DNA of 64,000 nt from JALYNX01 sp963780755 (lineage in GTDB: Bacteria > Actinomycetota > Acidimicrobiia > Spongiisociales > ZC4RG35), in NCBI GenBank assembly GCA_963780755.1, contig CAWACX010000001.1:930001-994000 (forward strand), written 5' to 3'. The translations under genes were made by a program, and so were the position numbers. Position 1 is the stretch's first letter. Every line of letters starts with the position of its first letter. Below the pieces are notes generated by a model. That model was not told the origin of the DNA and made no database searches. It saw only the letters and a list, made by a program, of their open reading frames with translations. Below, one piece after another: positions 43,186 through 51,834 of this stretch.

Positions 43186-44343
43186 ATGAACGAAAGCGCC
43201 CTCTTGCTCCTGGAATTGGGCGCCATCGTCCTCGGTCTCGCCCTGATGGCGCGTTTCGCCGGGCGGCTCGGGATCACTCCGATCCCCCTCTACCTCCTCG
43301 CTGGGCTGGCGATCGGACAGGGAGGCCTGGTCCCGGTGGTCACCTCCGAGGAGATCGTCGAGTTCGGTGCGGAGTTGGGTGTGATCTTCCTCCTCCTCCT
43401 GCTCGGCCTCGAGTATTCGGCGGGAGAGTTGGTGTCAGGCCTTCGCTCGGTGAGGCGAGTCGGGCTCGTCGACCTGGTAATCAATTTCATCCCCGGCTTC
43501 GTCACCGGGATGGTGCTCGACCTCGGCGTCGTCGTGTCGGTGTTCTTCGGAGCGGTCACATATGTCTCCTCGAGCGGGATCGTGGCCAAGCTGATCGAGG
43601 ACCTGGGGTGGATCGGGAACCGGGAAACACCGACGGTCCTCTCGATCCTGGTCTTCGAGGACCTGGCGATGGCCGTTTTCCTCCCAATACTCGGCGTTCT
43701 CGCGTTGGGAAGTGGGCCCGAAACGGCGTTGGTGACGGTCGCGATCGCGGTGGCCCTGGTGGTGGGGATCATCGCCATCGCCTCTCGGGGCCAGGACCGC
43801 ATCGGCTCGATCCTCTTTCACGACTCCGACGAGGTCAGTCTTCTCTCACTGTTCGGGATCACCCTGATCATCAGCGGGCTCGCCGAGGGGGTCAACGTGT
43901 CGGCGGCGGTGGGGGCGTTCCTCGTTGGCATTGGCGTGTCCGGCGAGTCAGTGGACCGGGCCCGGTCGCTGCTCACTCCCCTTAGGGACCTGTTCGCTGC
44001 CATCTTCTTCGTCTTCTTCGGGCTGCGCACCGATCCCGGCGACATTCCGGGCGTGGCCGTGGCTGCGGTCTCTGTCGCCATCGTGTCCGGGCTCACCAAG
44101 TACGCCATCGGCTGGTGGGCGGCCCGGAGGGCCGGTGTCGGGGTCAAGGGACGGCGCCGGGCCGGGGCACTTCTCATTGCCAGAGGTGAGTTCTCGATCG
44201 TGATCGCCGGTCTGGCCGCTTCGCTCTCGGGAGCGGGCGAGTTCACTGCACTCGCCGCCACCTACGTGTTGATCATGGCAATCGCGGGCCCGATCGCGGC
44301 CAAGGTCGTCGACATGGGCCGCCGCCACGTGGTCGTTGCCTGA
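43186..44343 (+). CDS. khtU: KhtU-like monovalent cation/proton antiporter (CPA2 family)
   Basis: A 385-residue membrane protein with about 12 hydrophobic helices. It has CPA2 signatures: GITPIPLYLLAGLAIGQGG, the LLLLGLEYSAGEL stretch, SSSGIVAKLIEDLGW and VFEDLAMAVFLPIL with the ion-binding acidic residue. It ends in a short cytoplasmic tail without its own RCK domain, consistent with a separate KhtT. Likely K+ efflux in exchange for protons. Confidence 0.9.
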   Translation: MNESALLLLELGAIVLGLALMARFAGRLGITPIPLYLLAGLAIGQGGLVPVVTSEEIVEFGAELGVIFLLLLLGLEYSAGELVSGLRSVRRVGLVDLVINFIPGFVTGMVLDLGVVVSVFFGAVTYVSSSGIVAKLIEDLGWIGNRETPTVLSILVFEDLAMAVFLPILGVLALGSGPETALVTVAIAVALVVGIIAIASRGQDRIGSILFHDSDEVSLLSLFGITLIISGLAEGVNVSAAVGAFLVGIGVSGESVDRARSLLTPLRDLFAAIFFVFFGLRTDPGDIPGVAVAAVSVAIVSGLTKYAIGWWAARRAGVGVKGRRRAGALLIARGEFSIVIAGLAASLSGAGEFTALAATYVLIMAIAGPIAAKVVDMGRRHVVVA

Positions 44344-44346
44344 GGA

Positions 44347-45378
44347 TCAGATCGCGGCGAGCCAGCCCATCGCCCCCCGCTCGGCCAGCCAGTGCTGATG
44401 CGGGTGGAACATGTATCGGCCCAAATGGGGAAGGGTGAACTCGACGATCGCCCGCTGCGCCTGGCCAAGGGTGATGGTGTCATCCCGGAACACCGGGTGG
44501 GTCCCCATCCCTGCCGGATAGACGTCGAAGGTCTCGGCATGGAGGTGGAAAGAGGCCACCGCCTCGTGCTCCACCATGTTCACCAGATAGGCACGGACCG
44601 GCTCGCCGACCGGGACCTTGATCGGGTAGGCGTCGTAGTAGCCGGCGACCCCGTTCCAAGCGACCAGCCCGTTGCTGCCGATCTCCTCGTTGCTAAAGCC
44701 GGAGAGGACGAGAGCGACCTCGACCGCAGGAGGCCGGCCCCCGGGCGGATCTACGATGAGCATCCCGTAGAGCCCGCGCCCGATGTGCTCGGCGAATGGG
44801 GTGGTGTGACAGTGATAGGGGTGGAGCCCGGCAGGCCCGGCCACGATGTCATAGGTGGTCTCGCCGCCGGGCGCGACCGGCTCCCAGCCGTCCTGCTCGG
44901 GGCGATGTGCTCCATGAAAATGGATGTTGTGCGGATGGCCGGTCCGGTTCTCGAAGTGAACCCGGAGTGTGTCTCCCTCGGTGGCGCGGAGAATGGGTCC
45001 GGGCACCGTGCCGTTGTAGGTCCACGCCTCGAAGAAGGTGTCGGCCCCGACCTCGACCAGCCTCTCCTCGGCTGTGATCTCGATCTCCCGGACGGCGCCC
45101 GCCGGCCGGCCGTCCGGCACCGGAGGGAAGGTGTGAGGGTCGAGGGCGTCGGGGCCGAGCCCCGGTGGCGGGCTGTGCTGGTGGCCGTAGAGAGCCGGGG
45201 CGCCACCTTCGTGCATGCTGGAGCGCCCGATGGCGGCGGGGTTGTAAGCCTCTTCTTCCCCTTCTGCGGCCGCGGCCCGGTGTTGCATGGTGTGGCCCAT
45301 TACCGACCCCCCGAGAAAGAGGGCGCCTCCGAGACCGGCCTTCTTCAACAGCTCGCGACGGGAGACGGGATCGGTCAC
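44347..45378 (-). CDS. TAT-exported multicopper oxidase
   Basis: A 343-residue cupredoxin-fold oxidase. The N-terminus has a twin-arginine motif (SRRELLKKAG) and a hydrophobic stretch, so the enzyme is exported folded. Copper-ligand clusters are HNIHFHGAH, HPYHCHTTPFAEHIGRGLYGM, FHLHAETF and FHPHQHWLAERGAMGW. The arrangement resembles two-domain multicopper oxidases or NirK-like proteins, but the substrate cannot be assigned. It lies 4 nt after the beta-helix gene and ends the copper-redox run. Confidence 0.85.
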   Translation of the reverse strand: MTDPVSRRELLKKAGLGGALFLGGSVMGHTMQHRAAAAEGEEEAYNPAAIGRSSMHEGGAPALYGHQHSPPPGLGPDALDPHTFPPVPDGRPAGAVREIEITAEERLVEVGADTFFEAWTYNGTVPGPILRATEGDTLRVHFENRTGHPHNIHFHGAHRPEQDGWEPVAPGGETTYDIVAGPAGLHPYHCHTTPFAEHIGRGLYGMLIVDPPGGRPPAVEVALVLSGFSNEEIGSNGLVAWNGVAGYYDAYPIKVPVGEPVRAYLVNMVEHEAVASFHLHAETFDVYPAGMGTHPVFRDDTITLGQAQRAIVEFTLPHLGRYMFHPHQHWLAERGAMGWLAAI

Positions 45379-45382
45379 AGGA

Positions 45383-47032
45383 TCAGACGATGCCGCCCAC
45401 GAACATTCCCAACCCGAGGAACAAAGCGTAGACCGCCATCCCCCCGAGCAATAGGACCCACCGCTGCCAACTCGGGATCGTGCTCCGGCCGAACAGGTAA
45501 TAGGCGATCACGCCGAAGAACGGGACCACAAGGATCACTGCCATCCAGGTGATCGCTCTCCCCCGGCTCAGGTCCTCCCTCTTGGTCAGGTCCCAGATCG
45601 CGATCACGACCCAGGTCGTGTACAGCACCAGGGGCAGCACGTAGGCATAGAGGCCGAAGAAGACCCCTGCCGTCGACGCGAAACTGACTCCCATCACATT
45701 GATTCCTTTCGTCTGGGTCACTTCCAGGCCGGCCGGCATCTCGGGCACCGTGATGGCCGCGATGTCGGGGCGGGCATTCTCGAAAACGTTCACTGCCGGG
45801 ATGACCGGGGCCTCGGCCCCGCCCGGCATCACCGGTTGCGGGCCCGGCTTCGGGGTAGAGCCGATCGGGATCTCCGGCTGGAGCCCGACTCCCGACTCGA
45901 AGTAGCGCCCGAGTTGGGCGCTGGTCGACCCCAGTTCGAACAGCGCAGGCAGCCGCAGCCCCTCACAGGGCTGCTTCCACTCGAGTGCGGCGGGCAACGA
46001 GGTCTGGAACTCGTTGTCCTCGAAGCAGTTCTCCGAGCCCGAGGGCCCTCCGAGCGCGATATCTGCCAGCCCGGAGCCGTCGATGACGTTGGAGCGGATC
46101 TCGTTGCCCTCCGACATCCAGAAGTTCTTGTCGAGTATCGGGAAGACCACGATCCCGCTCTGGGGGTGGTTGAACACCCGATTCTGGGTGACCAGGGCGT
46201 CGTTTCCACCGGCGAGCAGGATGCCATTGCCCTGAGCGGCCCATTCGAAGGCGAGAGCGGGAGCCTCGACGTTGCCGTTGTCGTGGACCAGGTTCCCGGC
46301 GATGGTCACCCCCTGAAACGGGGGCAGCAGCTCGCCGTCCAGGGTGTTGGGGACGATCCCGGCCACGTTGTGACGCCAGGTCGATGCGACCAGGTAGAGG
46401 TCGTCCGATGCGTTGGTGCCCGAGTAACCGAGCCCGTTCCACTCGGCGATGGAGTCGGTGATGACGGCCTGGCACGGCTTGCATTGGCCGATGTAGAACC
46501 CGGCATCCGGTGAGCCGGAGGCGTAGGCATGTTCGAACAGGCCGTCGCTCGAGTCGAAGGCGTAGATGCCGTACACCCCGTTGTCGATCGCGGTCACGTA
46601 GGAGCCCCGATATCCCCGGACTCCATTCCAGAACAATCCGTTGCCTGTTGCGTTGCGAACAGTCAGGTTCTCGATGGCGACCCCATCGGCAAAGGAGACC
46701 TTGAAGCCGTTTGGCCTCTGGAACTCGCCGTCGATGATGACCTCGTTGCGATCGACTCCTCGGATCACCAGGCCCGGAGTGGTCACCTCCACCTCTTCCC
46801 GATACACCCCGGCGTCGATCAGGATCAGGTCGCCCGGCGCCGCGGCGTCGACTGCGGACTGGATGTTGGGGAAGTCCTGCGGGACGAGCCGGGTCTCGCC
46901 ACTCGCCTCGGCCGGGGCATCCGTCGCCGGGTCTCCGACAGCGGCCGGCGAGGGTTCGCCAACCGGGGGGCCGGCGCAAGCGGCGAGCCCCAGGATGAGC
47001 CCGCCGGCGACCAGCCAGACCCGGGATCGCAT
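45383..47032 (-). CDS. Lipoprotein beta-helix (NosD-like) domain fused to membrane PLDc_N domain
   Basis: A 549-residue protein with a lipobox at the N-terminus (LILGLAACAG). The right-handed parallel beta-helix (residues about 50-330) contains repeated short strands with Asn/Gly turns (VIIDGEFQRPNGFKV, NATGNGLFWNGVRGYRGSYV) of the NosD/CASH type. A Pro-rich linker is followed by three C-terminal membrane helices with a PLDc_N-type motif (WDLTKREDLSRG). The ATG at 47032 overlaps the cupredoxin stop (TGATG). NosD-like proteins help load copper into NosZ, but no nosZ is present. Confidence 0.78.
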   Translation of the reverse strand: MRSRVWLVAGGLILGLAACAGPPVGEPSPAAVGDPATDAPAEASGETRLVPQDFPNIQSAVDAAAPGDLILIDAGVYREEVEVTTPGLVIRGVDRNEVIIDGEFQRPNGFKVSFADGVAIENLTVRNATGNGLFWNGVRGYRGSYVTAIDNGVYGIYAFDSSDGLFEHAYASGSPDAGFYIGQCKPCQAVITDSIAEWNGLGYSGTNASDDLYLVASTWRHNVAGIVPNTLDGELLPPFQGVTIAGNLVHDNGNVEAPALAFEWAAQGNGILLAGGNDALVTQNRVFNHPQSGIVVFPILDKNFWMSEGNEIRSNVIDGSGLADIALGGPSGSENCFEDNEFQTSLPAALEWKQPCEGLRLPALFELGSTSAQLGRYFESGVGLQPEIPIGSTPKPGPQPVMPGGAEAPVIPAVNVFENARPDIAAITVPEMPAGLEVTQTKGINVMGVSFASTAGVFFGLYAYVLPLVLYTTWVVIAIWDLTKREDLSRGRAITWMAVILVVPFFGVIAYYLFGRSTIPSWQRWVLLLGGMAVYALFLGLGMFVGGIV

Positions 47033-47412
47033 CACCCGGCGGCCTCCACGATCACGGTGCCCACCATCCCCGAGCCTTCGGCGTTGCCATGGAAGGTGCA
47101 GAAGAAGGGGTATTCGCCGGCGGTGTCGAAGGCCACGGTTGCCTCATCACCCTCGTATTGCTCGAGGCTGCCGAAAGCGTCCTCGGTCGACCACGACTCG
47201 TCGTTGGCCACGGCGTTGTGTGGGTTGCGCCCACCGCCCACGAAGTTGACCGTTCCCCCGGGAGGGATCCTGATCTCGGTGAACTCATACCGGTTGTCGA
47301 ACATGAGGACCGTCACGTCCTCACCTTCGATCGTGGTCGATCCCCCACCGCCGCCGCAGGCTGTCAGGAGAAGGGCGCCGACCAGGGCAATCGGACCGAG
47401 CCGACGGATCAT
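47032..47412 (-). CDS. Cupredoxin lipoprotein
   Basis: A 126-residue blue-copper protein with a lipobox (GALLLTACGG) anchoring it outside the membrane. Type-1 copper ligands are visible: His in NPHNAV and the C-terminal Cys-His-Met set in FFCTFHGNAEGSGMVG. A 3-residue-class electron-transfer role is likely. Its ATG overlaps the CoxG-like stop by ATGA, and its stop overlaps the beta-helix start, so the three genes are coupled. Confidence 0.88.
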   Translation of the reverse strand: MIRRLGPIALVGALLLTACGGGGGSTTIEGEDVTVLMFDNRYEFTEIRIPPGGTVNFVGGGRNPHNAVANDESWSTEDAFGSLEQYEGDEATVAFDTAGEYPFFCTFHGNAEGSGMVGTVIVEAAG

Positions 47413-47966
47413 TCCGAACCTCCACCGAATAGCCGCTTGAACCATGCCCAAAGGGAGGAGAAGAAGAGGGAAACGCCGTGGACCTCGCCGGCGCTGATCG
47501 ACACGGCCTCGGCCTCGGTGGGGGCGGCGAGCTTGGCCTCGAGGCAGGAGACGAACTCATTGATGAGCCGCTTGGACATCTCGTTGATCAGCCCGGTGCG
47601 CCCGAACTGTGCCGCCGGCCCGGACAGGGTCACGTCGGCGTCGACCACCACCTTCGATCCCTGGCCCTCGGGTGTGATCGTGTACACCACCTTCACCTGG
47701 CCCCTCGAGCCGCCCTTCTTGTCGACGCCCTTGCCGTCAATGGTGGCACTCATTCCCTGGGAGTCGGGGATCACGACGCACTGACCGTCGAAGGAAGCGG
47801 CCATTGGGCCCAGCTTCACCGAGAGGTTCCCCTCATAGGAGCCGTCGTCGTTCTGCCCGCTGAGATTGGCGCCTGGGAGGCACTGGGCGATGGAGGGGAC
47901 ATCCTGGAAGACCTCCCAGACCACCTGCGTCGGGCGCGCCACCACGAATTCCTGTTTGATGTTCAT
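47409..47966 (-). CDS. CoxG-like SRPBCC-fold protein with C-terminal membrane tail
   Basis: A 185-residue protein resembling carbon monoxide dehydrogenase accessory subunit G: IKQEFVVARPTQVVWEVFQD, CLPGANLSG and GKGVDKKGGSRGQVKVVYTI. It ends in an amphipathic or membrane tail (SLFFSSLWAWFKRLFGG). The start at 47966 is preceded by GGGAGG; an ATG at 48053 is rejected. No coxL/M/S genes are present in the window. CoxG-like proteins often serve molybdenum-hydroxylase systems, and a MoaB gene lies directly upstream. Confidence 0.85.
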   Translation of the reverse strand: MNIKQEFVVARPTQVVWEVFQDVPSIAQCLPGANLSGQNDDGSYEGNLSVKLGPMAASFDGQCVVIPDSQGMSATIDGKGVDKKGGSRGQVKVVYTITPEGQGSKVVVDADVTLSGPAAQFGRTGLINEMSKRLINEFVSCLEAKLAAPTEAEAVSISAGEVHGVSLFFSSLWAWFKRLFGGGSE

Positions 47967-48027
47967 GATCCTCCCGGGAGGTGTCCGAAGCCGGGCCGGA
48001 ACGGTAGTGGATTCCCTGCTTTTTCCG

Positions 48028-48513
48028 TTACCGGTGCTCGGTGTCTCCACCAAGCAGATCGAGGGCGTGGGGGATCACTTCGATGACCGCTTCCAGGCTC
48101 TCGACTGCCCCCCGCGCCGACCCCGGGAGGTTGACCACCAGGGTCGATCCGACTGCTCCGGCCCGGGCCCGGGAGAGGGCCGCCATCGGCGTCGATTCGA
48201 GGCCGCGCTCCATCATGAGATGGGTCAGGCCGGGTGCTTCACGCTCGAGTACCTGCGCCGTTGCCTCGGGTGTGACATCCCGGGGGCCAAAGCCGGTGCC
48301 CCCGGTGGTGACGATCAGGGCGGCCCGGGTGCGTCCCTCTTCCAGGAATGCGGTGATCGCCGGGACCTCGTCGGGAACGACGGATCGCTCGACTTCGAAC
48401 CCGGCTTCGCGGAGGGTGGCCTCGACCGCCTCTCCGGAGAGGTCCTCACGGGTGCCCGCGTTGACGCCGTCGCTGACGGTCAAGACAAGCGCCAGCTTGC
48501 CCGCTACCCCCAC
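48028..48513 (-). CDS. moaB: Molybdopterin biosynthesis protein MoaB/MogA type
   Basis: Adenylates molybdopterin before molybdenum insertion. The 161-residue protein has the diagnostic core VTTGGTGFGPRDVTPEAT and the preceding SDGVNAGTREDLSG. The GTG at 48513 overlaps the stop of the 7-TM gene. It precedes the CoxG-like gene by about 60 nt on the same strand. Confidence 0.9.
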   Translation of the reverse strand: MGVAGKLALVLTVSDGVNAGTREDLSGEAVEATLREAGFEVERSVVPDEVPAITAFLEEGRTRAALIVTTGGTGFGPRDVTPEATAQVLEREAPGLTHLMMERGLESTPMAALSRARAGAVGSTLVVNLPGSARGAVESLEAVIEVIPHALDLLGGDTEHR

Positions 48514-49346
48514 TGGGCAGGATTCACCGAGACCCCGCCCCTGAGGACGAAGATCTCGAAGAGGAGGACCACGAGCAGGGTGCCGCCCAATCCCCACGGC
48601 ATCGGCGTCTCCTGAAATTCCTCCGGGCCCTGGACCGTGGTGGTGCCGGGGGCGGCGGCCACCGTGGCCAGGAAGATGACCGCGGAGAGTGGCAGAGCAG
48701 GGATCACCCCGCTCCCGGCGTCGGGTGCGAAGAACGGGATGGCGAGGAACACCGAGATCACTGCAGGCACCAGGGTGATCCAAAGGGTGAAGGTGAACCG
48801 CTTCCGCCCAGTGTTGATCAGCTTGTGGTGTGGGGTGAAGGCGAGGAACGCCGACGCGGCGGAGAGCACGACGAGGAGCAGACCGACGCCGCCCCCGGCT
48901 GCGATCACGTATTCGAGCCCGGCCGGGGCTTCCAGGGTCGCATAGGCCTGCGCCAACTGCCCGTCCGAGTCGAACGGCAGGAAAACGGCCTGGACAAAAG
49001 CCTGGGCGAGCACGTGGAGGAGCATCCAAAGCAAGGTGAGCTTTGCCGTGCCCTGGCCCCGCGCGGTCGGGTAGGCGAAGAGAAATGCGAATCCGACAAT
49101 CAGACAGAGAAGGAATCCACCGGCCCAGGCCAGGTCGGACGCTCCGGTGATGTCGACCCGGTTGTTGTAGATCACGGCGTCGCCGCCCAGGATCAGGGCA
49201 AGGATTCCATCCCCGAGATCGTCGAGGAATTGGGCGACAACGAGCCCTAGGGTCGAGCCGAGGACCGAGGCGACCACCAACGACGGCCCGATCCGCTTGA
49301 TCGTCTCCCTCGCCGATGACTGCTGGGTCGTAACCTCACTAGTCAC
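48504..49346 (-). CDS. Seven-helix membrane protein, unknown function
   Basis: A 280-residue protein with about seven hydrophobic segments between residues 20 and 270 and a C-terminal ...GGVSVNPAQWG. The GTG at 49346 has a TAGCAT box (49360-49355) 8 nt upstream, so the transcript is probably leaderless and this gene leads the moaB-CoxG-copper run. CTAGTCA repeats flank the promoter. No family of known function is recognised. Confidence 0.75.
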   Translation of the reverse strand: MTSEVTTQQSSARETIKRIGPSLVVASVLGSTLGLVVAQFLDDLGDGILALILGGDAVIYNNRVDITGASDLAWAGGFLLCLIVGFAFLFAYPTARGQGTAKLTLLWMLLHVLAQAFVQAVFLPFDSDGQLAQAYATLEAPAGLEYVIAAGGGVGLLLVVLSAASAFLAFTPHHKLINTGRKRFTFTLWITLVPAVISVFLAIPFFAPDAGSGVIPALPLSAVIFLATVAAAPGTTTVQGPEEFQETPMPWGLGGTLLVVLLFEIFVLRGGVSVNPAQWG

Positions 49347-49426
49347 GGAGGGTGATGCTAAACGCCATGTCGCCGCTGACTAGCCCTTCCGTGTCCTGAG
49401 AGCGAAATGTCTTTCTGCCCTAGTCA
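49339..49426. repeat. Three CTAGTCA heptamers around the promoter of the 7-TM/moaB/copper run
   Basis: CTAGTCA occurs at 49339-49345 (within the start codon region), TGACTAG at 49377-49383 (at the predicted -35 position) and CTAGTCA at 49420-49426. The outer two give an inverted repeat CTGACTAG/CTAGTCAG. This spacing and position suit a regulator binding site. Confidence 0.4.
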
Positions 49427-49675
49427 GGAGACCAAGAGCGTGCCCACGGCCCAGACGACGAACACAAATATCGAGGCGAGCAGCACGGGCACCGTCTTCC
49501 GCCATCGGAAGGCGGCCCAGGCACCGACCCCTAGCACCATGATCAACATGGTGGCCGTCCACCAGGTCGGGGCGAGACCGGCGACCGCGGCGCCGATCAC
49601 CAGGAGCAACACGACCAGGAAGAAGCCGGCAGAGACCAGGGCATAGAGGACTTGACGGGGAGAGGGCTCGCTCAC
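49424..49675 (-). CDS. Small membrane protein, unknown function
   Basis: An 83-residue protein with two to three hydrophobic helices (LYALVSAGFFLVVLLLVIGA, TWWTATMLIMVLGVGAW, VPVLLASIFVFVVWAVG). The GTG at 49675 overlaps the mug stop (GTGA), which supports this start over the upstream GTG. No function can be assigned. Confidence 0.65.
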   Translation of the reverse strand: MSEPSPRQVLYALVSAGFFLVVLLLVIGAAVAGLAPTWWTATMLIMVLGVGAWAAFRWRKTVPVLLASIFVFVVWAVGTLLVS

Positions 49676-50235
49676 GACAGGCCGGCAGCCGCGCCAAGAC
49701 GGCGAAACCACTCCGCGAGCGTTTCCGTGGTCTCGTGGGCGTTGAGCCCCGAAGGATTGGGAACGACCCAGAGGTCCGCCGTTCCGATCGGGTCCTCCTG
49801 AGGCCCGAGGACCGCGGCTTTTCTGTCGAAGGCGGTCCGGTAGGCGGTGACCCCGGCCACCGCGACCACGCGAGGACGGTGCTGTTCGACGGTGGCGGCC
49901 AATCGAACGGCTCCCTCGCGGAACTCAGGCACTGTGACTTCCGAAGCCCGGACCGTGGCCCTCGCCACCAGGTTGGTGATCCCGATGCCGGCCTCGATGA
50001 GGCGCTGTCGGTCGCGGTTGGTCATCCCCCTCGTTACGTCGAACTGGAAGTCAATGAGCCCGGCGGCCCGCAGGGCGGGATAGAAGCGGTTCGACGGATG
50101 GCAGAAATGGGTCTGGGTGGCTGCCGTCCACAGCCCGGGGTTTATCCCGACGAACAGGAGTCGGAGCCCGGGTCCGACCAGGTCGGGCACGGTCGCTCCC
50201 CGAAAGGACTCGAGCTGCTCCCTGGTGAACCCCAC
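49672..50235 (-). CDS. mug: Mismatch-specific uracil/thymine-DNA glycosylase (Mug-like)
   Basis: Removes uracil or thymine from G mismatches. The 187-residue protein has the family active-site motif VGINPGLWTAATQTHF and the second motif NPSGLNAH. It follows the pirin gene by 9 nt and overlaps the small membrane gene by 4 nt. Confidence 0.9.
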   Translation of the reverse strand: MGFTREQLESFRGATVPDLVGPGLRLLFVGINPGLWTAATQTHFCHPSNRFYPALRAAGLIDFQFDVTRGMTNRDRQRLIEAGIGITNLVARATVRASEVTVPEFREGAVRLAATVEQHRPRVVAVAGVTAYRTAFDRKAAVLGPQEDPIGTADLWVVPNPSGLNAHETTETLAEWFRRLGAAAGLS

Positions 50236-50244
50236 CGTCTTCGA

Positions 50245-51165
50245 CTAACTGGCGGGGAGCCAGGGAGGTGCCGGGGCGTCGATGCGGGCCAGGCTGGATG
50301 GCACCGCGCCAAACCATTCCTCGTCATGGGCCTGCCACGCCCGCCATGCCTCGGTGATCTCGTCCTTGGTACGGGCGACGAAATTCCACCACATTTCGAT
50401 TGGCTCCCCGAGCGGCTCCCCGCCCAGGAGCAAGAAGCGCGCGCCGCCCGATGAGGTGACCGGCAACGAGTCGGAGCCCGAGGGGATCAAAGCCAGCCAA
50501 CCCGGCTCGACTATGTCTTCACCGACCTTGACCTTGTGGTCGAGGGGCACCACTGCGTACTCGAAGTCGGGCTCGGTTGGGACCTCGACCCGCCCGGGAC
50601 CCATCGAAACGTCGGCGCCGACCATCCTCGAATCCACCTCGGCAGGCGACGCAGCCTCGCCGAGCGCCCCCACCAGGACGGTGGCGGTGGCGCCGATCAG
50701 CTCGGCCTGCGGCAGATCGGCCACGTGCTGGAACCGGGAGGCACCCTGCCGGGTCGGCCCCGGCTGGGCCAGCCACATCTGCACTCCGTTGATCCCTTCG
50801 GTGGTGCCCAGCTCGGCATGGGCGATCCCCCGTCCCGCGGTCATCAGGTTCAACTGGCCGGGGCGAATCAGCTGCTCCGTGCCCAGTGAGTCACTGTGCA
50901 ACACTTCGCCGTCGAGGAGCCAGGTGACGGTTGAGAGCCCGATGTGGGGATGGGGCCCGATTTCGAGCGGGTGCGGATCGTCGAAGTCGGAGGGCTGGAT
51001 CAGGTCGACGAAGCACCAGGGGCCAACCGTTCGCCTCCCTTTCGTGGGAAGCACGCGCTGGATCCCAACACCGCCGACGGTCGTCGCCCGCCCCTCGATG
51101 ACCACCACGCCGGCCAACGGGCCTTGTTGGGCCCCGACGTCAGGAAGCTGAACGGGTCCGCTCAT
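50245..51165 (-). CDS. Pirin family protein
   Basis: A 306-residue bicupin. The pirin N-terminal motif is visible as FVDLIQPSDF, PHPLEIGPHPHIGLSTVTWLLDGEVLHSDSLG with the metal-ligand histidines (PHPHIG), and GRGIAHAELG with a later histidine. Pirins can act as quercetinases or redox sensors; the function here is unknown. It is the first of a minus-strand run with mug. Confidence 0.9.
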   Translation of the reverse strand: MSGPVQLPDVGAQQGPLAGVVVIEGRATTVGGVGIQRVLPTKGRRTVGPWCFVDLIQPSDFDDPHPLEIGPHPHIGLSTVTWLLDGEVLHSDSLGTEQLIRPGQLNLMTAGRGIAHAELGTTEGINGVQMWLAQPGPTRQGASRFQHVADLPQAELIGATATVLVGALGEAASPAEVDSRMVGADVSMGPGRVEVPTEPDFEYAVVPLDHKVKVGEDIVEPGWLALIPSGSDSLPVTSSGGARFLLLGGEPLGEPIEMWWNFVARTKDEITEAWRAWQAHDEEWFGAVPSSLARIDAPAPPWLPAS

Positions 51166-51185
51166 GTCCTCTGCTCGGAGCCGGG

Positions 51186-51800
51186 CTATTTCTTCTTGCT
51201 CTCGATGTACGGGTTCTCACCCGAGGCGTGATCGGTCACGTCCACCACCTGAGTCAGCTCGGGGATCGCCTCGAGCAGCGTCCTCTCGATGCCCTGGCGC
51301 AGCGTGACCTGAGCCAGGCCACAACCCTGGCACCCGCCGAAGAGACGGAGATAGGCAATGGTCCCGTCGACCGAGACCAGTTCGGCCCCACCACCGTGGG
51401 CGGCGATCGCCGGGTTCACCTGCTCGGTGAGCACCTGCTGCACCTGGTCCACCAATGGACCGCTGAGGTCGCCGTGAGCGCCCGATATCTGGGGTGACGA
51501 CGGGGCGTTGGGGTTGTTCATCGCCAACCCTTCGGCGGTCAGGTCTAGAGAGGACCCTTCCAGCTTCGGGATGTCGGCCTCGGGGAAGATCACGGCCAGG
51601 TCACCATGCCGCTCCACCACCCAGGCGTCCTTGATGTCGCTCAGGGCCACGAAGGCGAGCTCATAGGTGAACTGAGGGCCGCGGAACCCGGTCACCTCGA
51701 TCGAGAGGGCGAACTCTCCGTCGCCGGGCTCCTGGTCTCGCAGCTGGACGATCATGTCCAGCGCATCGGGAGCGATGCTGATGACTGTGGGCTCGGACAT
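51186..51800 (-). CDS. NfuA-type iron-sulfur cluster carrier
   Basis: A 204-residue two-domain protein. The N-terminal half (about 1-95) resembles a degenerate A-type/HesB domain. The C-terminal NifU domain has the cluster-binding pair in LFGGCQGCGLAQVTLRQGIE. Delivers Fe-S clusters to target enzymes (for example the AdnAB and radical SAM proteins here need clusters; this link is inference). The ATG at 51800 has a TACCAT box 8 nt upstream, so it is probably leaderless. Confidence 0.87.
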   Translation of the reverse strand: MSEPTVISIAPDALDMIVQLRDQEPGDGEFALSIEVTGFRGPQFTYELAFVALSDIKDAWVVERHGDLAVIFPEADIPKLEGSSLDLTAEGLAMNNPNAPSSPQISGAHGDLSGPLVDQVQQVLTEQVNPAIAAHGGGAELVSVDGTIAYLRLFGGCQGCGLAQVTLRQGIERTLLEAIPELTQVVDVTDHASGENPYIESKKK

Positions 51801-51834
51801 CTGCCAGGATGGTAATGGCCACCAGGAGCAAGCC

